DNA from: Bacteroidota bacterium
GTDB taxonomy: Bacteria; Bacteroidota; Ignavibacteria; UBA10030; UBA6906
Length of the DNA stretch: 8,661 nucleotides
Direction of reading: 5' to 3'
Assembly (NCBI GenBank): GCA_017860555.1
Contig: JAGDMJ010000119.1
Location: 1-8,661 of the forward strand
Made by a program: the position numbers and the translations under genes. Positions 1 through 6,385 of the stretch are shown here, in pieces. Each line of letters begins with the position of its first letter. Position 1 is the first letter of the stretch. Under the pieces are notes generated by a model. It had not been told where the DNA came from, made no database searches, and saw only the letters and a list, made by a program, of their open reading frames with translations.

Positions 1-1
1 A

Positions 2-1018
2 CTGATGCAACTGGGGCTTGGCGTCGGTGCGATGCTCGAACCGGAATTGGCGGCAAAATACGGGGGGCTGGCAAGCTTCGGCCTGCAGCTTCTCACCCTG
101 AAATTCAGCCGTGATGATGAAGAGCAGGCGGACTTGCTAGGTCTCCGGTATATGCAGAAGGTCAACCAGGATCCCCGGCAGCTGGCCAATGTGATGGAGA
201 TGCTGCAGAGAGTGACAAAGTCCTCCGGAGGCGGCGGAGGCGTCCCGGAATGGCTTGCGACACATCCAGATCCCGGCAACCGGCGCCAGTCCATCGAACA
301 GGAGATCGCGAAAGGAGGGGTTGATCTCAGCAAGATGACGGTCAACAGGGATCAATACCTGAGCCAGCTCGATGGAATGATCTTCGGTGAGAATCCGCGC
401 GAGGGATATTTCAAAGGGTCGACGTTCCTTCATCCCGACATGAAGTTCCGGATGGAATTCCCGAGCGGTTGGCAGACACAGAATCAAAAGCAGGCGGTTC
501 TGGCGGTCAGCTCCAATCAGGACGCCATGATTCAGTTCACCGGTGCCGAGGGAAATTCACCGCAGGAGGCAGCGACGAAGTTTCTCTCGCAAGAGGGGCT
601 CACGTCGCAGGGCACCCGGGCTCACAGTATTCACGGCTTCAGTGCCGTGACCGGGCAGTTCACCGCGCAGACAGAGCAGGGGAACCTGGCAGGACAGGCG
701 ACGTTCATTGGATTCGAGAAGACGGTCTTCATGATCCTGGGTTACGGGACTCAGCAATCCTGGTCGGGGTATGCATCGGCTGTGGCGTCATCCGTAGGGA
801 GCTTTGACCGGCTCACCGATCCCGCCGCACTTGCCGTCCAGCCGTTGCGCGTGAAGATCGTGAAGGTCCCCCGGGCGATGACGATCGAGCAGTTCGCGAA
901 GGAGTTCCCCTCGGCCGTCCCACCGGAGACCCTGGCGATCATCAATGGCGTGGAAAAAGGGGGAAGCCTCAGTGCGGGGCAAAAAGGAAAACAGGTGGTC
1001 GGCCAGAAATTGCAGTAG
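2..1018 (+). CDS. M48 family zinc metallopeptidase, C-terminal part (5' truncated by window)
   Basis: This is the 3' portion of an exported or membrane-associated M48 (HtpX/BepA-type) zinc endopeptidase, a family that degrades or quality-controls envelope proteins. The frame is open to the left edge, so the ATG at 5 is internal; the HExxH zinc motif must lie upstream. Counting residues from that ATG, the third-zinc-ligand motif of the family is visible as SRDDEEQAD (35-43), with E39 the expected ligand and D43 conserved. The usual HPDPGNR follows near residue 87. After the catalytic part comes a beta-rich stretch of unassigned function (about 133-275), then a LysM-like C-terminal module (about 282-334: IVKVPRAMTIEQFAKEFP, then an INGVEKGG turn). 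This end is common in secreted M48 proteins. It converges on the DUF1232 gene with a 4-base gap. The M48 assignment is firm; substrate is unknown. Confidence 0.9.
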   Translation: MMQLGLGVGAMLEPELAAKYGGLASFGLQLLTLKFSRDDEEQADLLGLRYMQKVNQDPRQLANVMEMLQRVTKSSGGGGGVPEWLATHPDPGNRRQSIEQEIAKGGVDLSKMTVNRDQYLSQLDGMIFGENPREGYFKGSTFLHPDMKFRMEFPSGWQTQNQKQAVLAVSSNQDAMIQFTGAEGNSPQEAATKFLSQEGLTSQGTRAHSIHGFSAVTGQFTAQTEQGNLAGQATFIGFEKTVFMILGYGTQQSWSGYASAVASSVGSFDRLTDPAALAVQPLRVKIVKVPRAMTIEQFAKEFPSAVPPETLAIINGVEKGGSLSAGQKGKQVVGQKLQ

Positions 1019-1022
1019 AACT

Positions 1023-1358
1023 CTATACCGTCCGCCCTTGCAGCCACGCATCGGCTTGCTCCCAGTGCCGGTCCCTGATGCGGGATCGGATGTAAGCGAT
1101 CACGCTGGCGACGACTGCTGCGTCATCGACCCACCCCACGAGGGGAATGAAATCCGGCAGGAAATCCACCGGCATGACAAGATAGCCCAGCGCACCGATG
1201 ATGGCGATGCGAACCCACGCGGGTGTTGCGGGGTCTTTAAGGCAGAAGTACAGTCCAAGCGCATCCCGGAGGAACGGGATCTTCTGGTGATGGCGCCGGA
1301 CAACCGACCAGAATCCCCGGTCCGAGTAGTGCCTGGCATAGGGGGCGTAATCTTCCAT
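1023..1358 (-). CDS. YkvA-like DUF1232 small membrane-associated protein
   Basis: A 111-residue protein of the DUF1232 (YkvA) family, whose function is unknown. The diagnostic core is at about residues 46-84: a hydrophobic run (WVRIAIIGALGYLVMP) followed by PVDFLPDFIPLVGWVDDAAV, where the PxDxxPDxxPxxGxxDD pattern is the family signature. The core is hydrophobic enough to insert in or sit on the inner membrane. The start chosen is the ATG at 1358 because GGAGGG lies 6 bases upstream; a longer reading from TTG at 1382 would put that ribosome site inside the gene. It is divergent from the M3-like peptidase gene and convergent with the M48 gene, so it is transcribed alone. The family call is sure; biochemical role cannot be read from sequence. 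Confidence 0.9.
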   Translation of the reverse strand: MEDYAPYARHYSDRGFWSVVRRHHQKIPFLRDALGLYFCLKDPATPAWVRIAIIGALGYLVMPVDFLPDFIPLVGWVDDAAVVASVIAYIRSRIRDRHWEQADAWLQGRTV

Positions 1359-1364
1359 GTTCGT

Positions 1365-1370
1365 CCCTCC
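1365..1370 (-). promoter_or_regulatory. Ribosome binding site deciding the DUF1232 start
   Basis: On the minus strand this reads GGAGGG, six bases before ATG (1358-1356). It is a near-perfect Shine-Dalgarno match at good spacing. It is the reason for preferring the 111-residue product over the 119-residue version from TTG at 1382. Confidence 0.75.
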
Positions 1371-1402
1371 GATATTCTCCAACCGTGATTACGATTCATT
1401 TC

Positions 1403-1408
1403 AATATA
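1403..1408 (-). promoter_or_regulatory. Possible -10 box for the DUF1232 gene
   Basis: The minus strand reads TATATT here, 5 of 6 matches to the sigma-70-type TATAAT, 44 bases before the chosen ATG. I found no convincing -35 hexamer at 16-18 bases upstream, nor a good Bacteroidota-type -33 element, so this is only a candidate. The surrounding bases are the most AT-rich in the window. Confidence 0.25.
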
Positions 1409-1441
1409 CACACTTTGGCACAAACATTGGCCACAAGCACC

Positions 1442-1521
1442 TTGTCGTCCCGGAACTCTTGTATCCGGGACCTATTCCTGGCCAGGTATGGGTCCTGACT
1501 AAAGGCATGTCAGGACGACAA
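1442..1521. repeat. REPIN-like inverted pair of hairpin repeats
   Basis: Eighty bases form an inverted pair of two 40-base half-elements (1442-1481, and the complement of 1521-1482). The halves align without gaps at 28 of 40 positions. Each half has the same plan: a 5' tail TTGTC; an 8-bp stem enclosing a 9-base loop, with stem arms 1447-1454/1464-1471 on the left and 1492-1499/1509-1516 on the right; then a short linker into the shared central palindrome CCTGGCCAGG (1477-1486). The ends are the perfect inverted repeat TTGTCGTCC (1442-1450) and GGACGACAA (1513-1521). Half the mismatches between the halves fall in three stem base pairs and are fully compensated, so the hairpin appears to be kept. 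This architecture is that of REP doublets (REPINs), which are mobilised by RAYT transposases of the Y1 family. No RAYT gene is in this window. Whether it is multicopy cannot be seen from a single occurrence. Confidence 0.7.
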
Positions 1522-1561
1522 TGACGGTCCTTTGTGCATTCTGTGGTTAAAACCCCTGACG

Positions 1562-1590
1562 TTGTATCTCTCTTTCAAAAACGCTACTTT
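1562..1590 (+). promoter_or_regulatory. Weak candidate promoter for the protease operon
   Basis: TTGTAT (1562-1567) and TACTTT (1585-1590) are separated by 17 bases and lie about 40 bases before the peptidase start. Each matches the sigma-70 consensus at only three of six positions. The TACTTTAA reading also partly resembles the Bacteroidota TAnnTTTG element. The position suits a promoter, but the match is weak. Confidence 0.2.
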
Positions 1591-1622
1591 AATGAACTTT
1601 CGAATTCCTCTTCTCACTCACC

Positions 1623-1627
1623 GGAGG
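1623..1627 (+). promoter_or_regulatory. Ribosome binding site of the M3-like peptidase gene
   Basis: GGAGG lies four bases before the ATG at 1632. The spacing is short, but the match is perfect. The signal peptide that begins at this ATG supports the same start. Confidence 0.65.
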
Positions 1628-1631
1628 TTCT

Positions 1632-3728
1632 ATGTGGAGTTGCGTGAAATATCCTCTGACACTTCCGACACTTGTGCTTCTCATTATGACGGGGGTTCCT
1701 TCCTTGGCGCAAGACCGCACAGCATCGATGCAGCCATCTGTAGCCAGATTGGAATCAGAGCTAACGGCGAGGCATGGCGAACAACAACGGCCGAGGATTC
1801 AACGGGGGCTGAAGCAGGTTGCCGAATTCTGGCGCGCGGATGATGGCGATGCCGTGGCATTTGAGGCCTTCACCCGGGAGAATTTCGCGGGGGACCAGAA
1901 GTCCCTGGATGCGATGTTCACCCGCTTCGAGGCGCTTCTTGAACAGCTGGATGGCCACATGACGGAGATCGGACGCGTCTTCCGCAACCAGACCGACCTG
2001 GATCTCGGTCCGATCATGCCGTTCGATGAAGCGTTCGCGGGGTACGATCCGTCCGCGCACGTGAACGAGGATTTCTTCACGAACAAGCTTGCGTTCATGG
2101 TGCTCCTGAACTTTCCTCTGACGACGCTGGAACAACGGCTCGGGGAAGGCACGCAGTGGAGCCGGCGACAATGGGCCGAGGCACGGCTGGCCCAGCGCTT
2201 CTCCAGGCGCATCCCCGCGGATGTGAACCTGGCGATTGCCAAGGCGGCGTCGGAAGCCGATCGCTACATCTCCGAGTACAATATCTGGATGCACCATCTT
2301 GTGAATGAAAAAGGGGAGCGCCTGTTTCCCGCGGGGTTGCGGCTGCTCTCACACTGGAACCTGCGCGATCAGATCAAGGCGGATTATAGCGATCCGAAGA
2401 CCGGGCCTGCAAAGCAGAAGATGATCCAGAAGGTCATGGAGCGGATCGTCACCCAGACCATCCCGGCGAGCGTGGTGGACAATCCGCGCGTGGACTGGAA
2501 CCCGTTCACCAACGAGGTGAAGCAATCGACCGTGAAGGACCATGACCTTCCTGCGTCGACGGCCACCGTACACAATGATGCCGAGCCGGATACGCGCTAT
2601 GCCGTTCTGCTGGAGACATTCCTTGCGTCCAGGAAAGCCGATCCGTACTCTCCCACGGCTCCGACCCTGATCGCCCGGAGGTTCAATGAGAACAGGGAAA
2701 TTCCGGAGGAGCGCGTGAAGCAGATGCTCATTCAGGTGGTCTCCTCTCCCCTCGTGGCGAAAGTGGCGAAGCTGATCGAGAAACGCCTGGGCCGGCCGCT
2801 GGAACCCTACGACATCTGGTACAATGGTTTCCGCCCGAGGGGCAAGTACACCGAAGCGGAACTTGATCAGATCGTTGCCAAGAAGTATCCGAATGCCGAT
2901 GCGTACCGGAAGGATATGCCCGACATGCTCATGAAGTTCGGCTTCACCCGTGAACGGGCGGAGATGCTGGCCGAGAACATCGTTGTGGACCCCGCGCGGG
3001 GTTCGGGCCATGCGCTGGGCGCGGGGATGAGGTCCGCGAAAACGCATCTCCGTACCCGGGTGGAGAAGGGCGGCATGAACTACAAAGGATTCAACATCGC
3101 GGTCCATGAAATGGGGCACAACGTAGAACAGACCTTCTCGCTGAACCTGATCGATCACACGCTGCTCCAGGGCGTGCCGAACACAGCGTTCACCGAAGCC
3201 CTCGCCTTTGTGTTCCAGGGACACGATCTGGAGCTGCTGGGACTTTCCTCGCCCGACCCTCGGAACGAGGCCATGAAAACATTGGACGATTTCTGGGGAG
3301 CCTATGAGATCGGCGGGGTGGCGCTGCTGGACATGCAGGTCTGGCACTGGATGTACGAGCATCCCAACGCAACCCCCGCACAGCTCAAAGAAGCCACCCT
3401 CGCCATGGCACAAGACCTCTGGAACACGTACTATGCTCCCGTGTTCAAACAGAAGGATGTCGTGCTGTTGGGCATCTATTCCCATATGATCCATTCGTTC
3501 CTCTATCTTCCCGATTACCCGATTGGCCATCTGATCGCCCACCAGATCGAGGAGAAGATGAAAAAGGCGGGAAACATCGGATCAGAGTTCGAACGGATGG
3601 CCACCATGGGAAGTGTCGCCCCGGATCTCTGGATGAAGAATGCCACCGGCTCACCAGTCGGGGCAGAGGCTCTGCTCTCGGCCGCTGAGAAGGCGCTGGC
3701 GGCCGTCGATACAGGAAAGGGCCTATGA
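1632..3728 (+). CDS. Secreted M3-like (gluzincin) zinc metallopeptidase
   Basis: A 698-residue exported protein, probably a zinc peptidase of the MA(E) clan, closest in layout to M3/M2-type oligopeptidases. It starts with a Sec signal peptide: Lys6, a hydrophobic run at about 8-25, and a likely cut after SLA (residue 26). A long, mostly helical N-terminal region follows (about 35-480). The active site is HEMGH at 492-496, where H492 and H496 bind zinc and E493 is the catalytic base. E522 in TEALAFVFQ is the probable third ligand. The C-terminal part has H621 and the motif YPIGHLIAHQIE (from 629), which corresponds in position to the substrate-binding His/Tyr region of M3-like enzymes. These roles are inferred from family layout. 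It is the first gene of the putative operon and overlaps the next gene by ATGA. The peptidase call is strong; exact family and substrate are uncertain. A dipeptidyl peptidase III is excluded because that family has HExxGH. Confidence 0.85.
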   Translation: MWSCVKYPLTLPTLVLLIMTGVPSLAQDRTASMQPSVARLESELTARHGEQQRPRIQRGLKQVAEFWRADDGDAVAFEAFTRENFAGDQKSLDAMFTRFEALLEQLDGHMTEIGRVFRNQTDLDLGPIMPFDEAFAGYDPSAHVNEDFFTNKLAFMVLLNFPLTTLEQRLGEGTQWSRRQWAEARLAQRFSRRIPADVNLAIAKAASEADRYISEYNIWMHHLVNEKGERLFPAGLRLLSHWNLRDQIKADYSDPKTGPAKQKMIQKVMERIVTQTIPASVVDNPRVDWNPFTNEVKQSTVKDHDLPASTATVHNDAEPDTRYAVLLETFLASRKADPYSPTAPTLIARRFNENREIPEERVKQMLIQVVSSPLVAKVAKLIEKRLGRPLEPYDIWYNGFRPRGKYTEAELDQIVAKKYPNADAYRKDMPDMLMKFGFTRERAEMLAENIVVDPARGSGHALGAGMRSAKTHLRTRVEKGGMNYKGFNIAVHEMGHNVEQTFSLNLIDHTLLQGVPNTAFTEALAFVFQGHDLELLGLSSPDPRNEAMKTLDDFWGAYEIGGVALLDMQVWHWMYEHPNATPAQLKEATLAMAQDLWNTYYAPVFKQKDVVLLGIYSHMIHSFLYLPDYPIGHLIAHQIEEKMKKAGNIGSEFERMATMGSVAPDLWMKNATGSPVGAEALLSAAEKALAAVDTGKGL

Positions 3729-4522
3729 GGTCATCGCACAAGGTCAGGGGAGGTGCAAGGACACAGCTGTTGTTTTGCATCCTGCCGTTGTTCGTCCTGG
3801 GCACTTCCCAGCGCTGTTTCGGCGACGAATCCAACCCCCTTGGCCTCGCGGATGCTTCGTTCTACGCCATTGATTATCCCGCGGCAGTGACGGCGTATGA
3901 CGCGTTGCTCCGCAACCGGCCGGAAGATCCGCAGATCCTCTGGCGCATGGCGCGTGTGCATGTCTGCCTCGCCGAAGTTCAGGAGGACGCCCAACGGAAG
4001 AGCATGTGTGAAGCGGCTGAAGAGTATGCCCGCCGCTGCATTCGTGCCGACTCCACGCTTGCCGAGGGCCATACTTGGTTGGCTGCGGCGCTAGGCTACA
4101 TCGCGTTGAGTGAGGGGGCGCACCGGCAGGCGGAGATCAGCGGTGAGATACTCGCAGAGACCGATCGAGCGCTCCAGCTCAACCCGCGAGACGATGCGGC
4201 GCTCTCCATTCGCGGGTCGGTCTTTCGCGCTCTGGGGAACGTGGGGTGGGTGAAACGGCAGCTTGCCTCGCTTCTCTACGGCGGCGTGCCGGCAGGAGGG
4301 TTCGAAGAGGCCGAAGAGGCGCTGGGGCAGGCCATTGGACTGGCCCCCGACGTCATGCGCCATTCCTATGAGCTTGGCGTCCTATACCTCGACTGGGACC
4401 GGGAGGTCGATGCGCGCCGCGTCCTGGAGCAGGCCCTCACCATGCCGATTCGCGTGGCGATCGACAGGCCGCGGCGGGAGAAGATCAAGCTTCTCCTCTC
4501 ACGGCTTGCCGGGGAAGCATAG
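3725..4522 (+). CDS. Exported TPR protein resembling the regulator of microtubule dynamics (RMD) family
   Basis: A 265-residue helical-repeat protein. The N-terminus carries a basic segment (residues 1-12), a hydrophobic run (TQLLFCILPLFVLG, 13-26) and a plausible cleavage site near CFG (31-33), so it is probably periplasmic. TPR-like helix pairs appear at about 42-75, 97-128, 141-171 and 193-245. The part from GHTWLAAALG (115-124) through ETDRALQLNPRDDAAL (145-160) to LYGG (184-187) follows the bacterial homologues of eukaryotic RMDN proteins, a family of scaffolds without known catalysis. The name reflects homology, not microtubules. Its ATG overlaps the stop of the peptidase gene (ATGA), with AGGAAAGG four bases upstream, which suggests translational coupling. 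A role as a partner or adaptor of that peptidase is my inference. TPR is confident; RMD subfamily is likely. Confidence 0.8.
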   Translation: MRSSHKVRGGARTQLLFCILPLFVLGTSQRCFGDESNPLGLADASFYAIDYPAAVTAYDALLRNRPEDPQILWRMARVHVCLAEVQEDAQRKSMCEAAEEYARRCIRADSTLAEGHTWLAAALGYIALSEGAHRQAEISGEILAETDRALQLNPRDDAALSIRGSVFRALGNVGWVKRQLASLLYGGVPAGGFEEAEEALGQAIGLAPDVMRHSYELGVLYLDWDREVDARRVLEQALTMPIRVAIDRPRREKIKLLLSRLAGEA

Positions 4523-4569
4523 GGAGAGGGAAAAGGAGCATTGAAAATCAGTTTGACCTCGAGCAGACT

Positions 4570-5319
4570 ATGACGTTTTGGGTCCTTCGCTTTATTGCCG
4601 CAAATGTCGTGATGTTTCTGATCAGCATGGCGGCCCCGGAGGTGGTGACGCACTTCATGCTCGTGCCCATCGGGGTGCTTTCGCGTCCCTGGACGATCAT
4701 CACCTACATGTTCCTGCATGCCGGCCTCTGGCATCTGTTCTTTAACATGCTGGGTCTCTATTTCTTCGGTCCCCGGCTCGAGCTGGAAATCGGCAGCCGC
4801 CATTTTTTCTGGCTCTATCTCGTGAGCGGCCTGATGGGGGCGGCGCTGTCCTTCGTCTTCACGCCCTACACGTCCATCGTCGGCGCTTCGGGCGCCATCT
4901 TCGGCGTGCTGTACGGCTTTGCCCACTACTGGCCGCGCGAGCCGATCTACCTGTGGGGCATTGTGCCCATCGAAGCACGATGGCTTGTCGTCGGGATGAC
5001 GGCTCTCTCGCTTTTCGGAGGATTCGGCGGCGGCAGCGGGGTGGCTCATTTTGCCCACCTCGGGGGATTTGTCGGAGGATTTGTCTACATCCGATGGCTG
5101 GCCCGCAGAAAAGCTGCTCCGAAGTTCGGGCCGGCGGTTCTTTCGTCCTCGCCCAGCACGGCCGATCTGAAACGGTGGGCCAGAATCCCCCGCGAACGAT
5201 TGCATGAGGTCAACCGTGCAGAACTCGACAGGATCATGACGAAGCTCAAGAGCGCCGGTCCGGCGTCGCTCACGCCCACCGAGCGCGCGTTCCTCGACAG
5301 GTTCAGCACGGACACTTGA
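4570..5319 (+). CDS. Rhomboid family intramembrane serine protease
   Basis: A 249-residue inner-membrane protease that cleaves transmembrane segments of other proteins. Six hydrophobic segments are visible at about 5-22, 50-67, 78-97, 103-121, 127-150 and 156-178. Catalytic features are complete: WHLFFN (H55 and N59, oxyanion region), GASG with nucleophile S107, and VAHFAH with general base H160, followed by GGFVGG. Residues 180-249 form a soluble tail that ends in a short conserved-looking module (LDRIMTKLKSAG, SLTPTERAFLDRFS), of the type often appended to rhomboids in this group of bacteria. The ATG at 4570 has no clear Shine-Dalgarno site. I kept it because the first membrane segment begins at residue 5 and the upstream in-frame bases offer no ATG, GTG or TTG nearby. 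It lies 47 bases after the TPR gene. Confidence 0.93.
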   Translation: MTFWVLRFIAANVVMFLISMAAPEVVTHFMLVPIGVLSRPWTIITYMFLHAGLWHLFFNMLGLYFFGPRLELEIGSRHFFWLYLVSGLMGAALSFVFTPYTSIVGASGAIFGVLYGFAHYWPREPIYLWGIVPIEARWLVVGMTALSLFGGFGGGSGVAHFAHLGGFVGGFVYIRWLARRKAAPKFGPAVLSSSPSTADLKRWARIPRERLHEVNRAELDRIMTKLKSAGPASLTPTERAFLDRFSTDT

Positions 5320-5343
5320 TCACTCTCTCTCCAGGACACCTGC

Positions 5344-6348
5344 ATGGCATACATTCCCTCCGAACACCGCTTTGAGACGATGCCGTACAAGCGCTGCGGC
5401 CGCAGCGGCATCAAGCTCCCCATGGTCTCGCTCGGCCTCTGGCACAACTTCGGCGGGTTCGATGCATTCGAAAACTCGCGCGCGATGGTCCTCAGGGCTT
5501 TCGACCTTGGCATTACGCACTTCGACCTGGCAAACAACTACGGCCCTCCACCCGGATCCGCGGAAGAAACCTTCGGACAGATCATGGGGAAAGATCTGCG
5601 CGGGCACAGAGACGAGATGATCATCTCGAGCAAGGCTGGTTACTATATGTGGCCCGGCCCCTATGGAGAGTGGGGTTCGAGGAAGTATCTCGTGGCCAGC
5701 CTCGACCAGAGCCTGAAACGCATGGGACTGGAGTATGTGGATATTTTCTACTCGCACCGCCCCGATCCGGAGACGCCACTTGAGGAGACAATGGGCGCCC
5801 TCGATTCCGTCGTCAGAAGCGGGAAGGCGCTGTATGTGGGGGTCTCAAACTATTCTCCCGAGCAAACGAAACAGGCAGCTTCGATTCTGCGCCGCCTGGG
5901 CACGCCCTGCCTGATCCATCAGCCGGTCTACAGCATGTTTGGCCGCTGGGTGGAGGACGGGCTCCTTCCGGTGCTCGAAGAGGAAGGGATGGGTGCAATT
6001 GCCTTCTCCCCTCTTGCCCAGGGTCAACTCACCGACCGTTATCTCCAGGGCATTCCCGACGATTCCCGAGCCGGAAAGCCCAACACGTTTCTGAAACGCG
6101 ACCAGATCACCGAGGAAAAAATCGTCATCATCCGGAAACTGAACGAGATCGCACGGCGCCGGGGACAGTCGCTCGCGCAGATGGCCATAGCCTGGGTCCT
6201 GCGCCACCCGCAGATGACATCGGCGCTTATCGGGGCAAGCAAAGTCAGCCAGATAGAAGACGACGTCGCGGCGCTCAGCACGTTGGGCTTTTCGCAAGAG
6301 GAACTGAAGGAGATCGATCAGTTGTTGGGTGGAGTGAAATACCGATGA
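5344..6348 (+). CDS. yghZ: Aldo/keto reductase, YghZ (L-glyceraldehyde-3-phosphate reductase) type
   Basis: A 334-residue cytoplasmic NADPH-dependent aldo/keto reductase. It is very close in sequence and length to Escherichia coli YghZ/Gpr (346 residues), which reduces L-glyceraldehyde 3-phosphate and detoxifies aldehydes such as methylglyoxal. Shared blocks include SLGLWHNFG (29-37), FDLGITHFDLANNYGPPPGS (53-72), the WPGPYG stretch (103-108) and SLKRMGLEYVDIFYSHR (123-139). The catalytic tetrad is intact: D61, Y66, K97 and H138. The cofactor-binding C-terminal part includes IGASK, as expected. There is no signal peptide. AGGA lies seven bases before the ATG. It sits 24 bases after the rhomboid gene and 37 before the M16 gene, so it is likely co-transcribed, yet it has no evident functional link to the proteases. 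Subfamily assignment is firm; in vivo substrate is inferred. Confidence 0.94.
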   Translation: MAYIPSEHRFETMPYKRCGRSGIKLPMVSLGLWHNFGGFDAFENSRAMVLRAFDLGITHFDLANNYGPPPGSAEETFGQIMGKDLRGHRDEMIISSKAGYYMWPGPYGEWGSRKYLVASLDQSLKRMGLEYVDIFYSHRPDPETPLEETMGALDSVVRSGKALYVGVSNYSPEQTKQAASILRRLGTPCLIHQPVYSMFGRWVEDGLLPVLEEEGMGAIAFSPLAQGQLTDRYLQGIPDDSRAGKPNTFLKRDQITEEKIVIIRKLNEIARRRGQSLAQMAIAWVLRHPQMTSALIGASKVSQIEDDVAALSTLGFSQEELKEIDQLLGGVKYR

Positions 6349-6385
6349 CGCGAAGCCCGTTCGCTCAATTGCCGAAGGAGTCCGT

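Larger units (their letters stand above)
1359..1631. other. Divergent intergenic region
   Basis: This 273-base stretch separates the DUF1232 gene (-) from the M3-like peptidase operon (+) and must contain promoters for both. It holds a candidate -10 for the minus-strand gene near 1403-1408, the 80-base REPIN-like element at 1442-1521, a weak candidate promoter for the operon around 1562-1590, and the operon's ribosome binding site. An open frame across 1532-1843 has no coding features and overlaps the real peptidase gene in another frame. No RNA gene was recognised. Confidence 0.7.

Noticed and set aside
5..7. ATG at base 5 as the start of the first gene
   Set aside because: The frame is open to the left edge, and the product from this ATG would lack the HExxH zinc motif that M48 enzymes need. 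It is an internal Met of a truncated gene.
1359..1382. TTG at 1382 as the start of the DUF1232 gene
   Set aside because: It would put the strong GGAGGG site inside the coding region. ATG at 1358 has ideal spacing to that site and the extra eight residues show no family similarity.
1442..1521. Intrinsic terminator at the hairpins
   Set aside because: Neither hairpin is followed by a T-run on either strand, and it is not at a gene 3' end.
1442..1521. CRISPR repeats
   Set aside because: There are only two units, they are inverted and not direct, and there are no regularly spaced unique spacers.
3105..3119. Dipeptidyl peptidase III (M49) assignment for the secreted peptidase
   Set aside because: M49 enzymes have HExxGH with an extra residue. 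Here the motif is a standard HExxH (HEMGH) with a downstream Glu, which is M3-like.
2349..3542. 397-residue open frame on the minus strand
   Set aside because: It lies wholly opposite the M3-like peptidase gene, has His/Arg/Leu-rich composition typical of antisense frames in GC-rich DNA, and shows no domain.
4366..5205. 279-residue open frame on the minus strand
   Set aside because: It covers the end of the TPR gene and most of the rhomboid gene in antisense. It is charged and low in complexity, with no domain.
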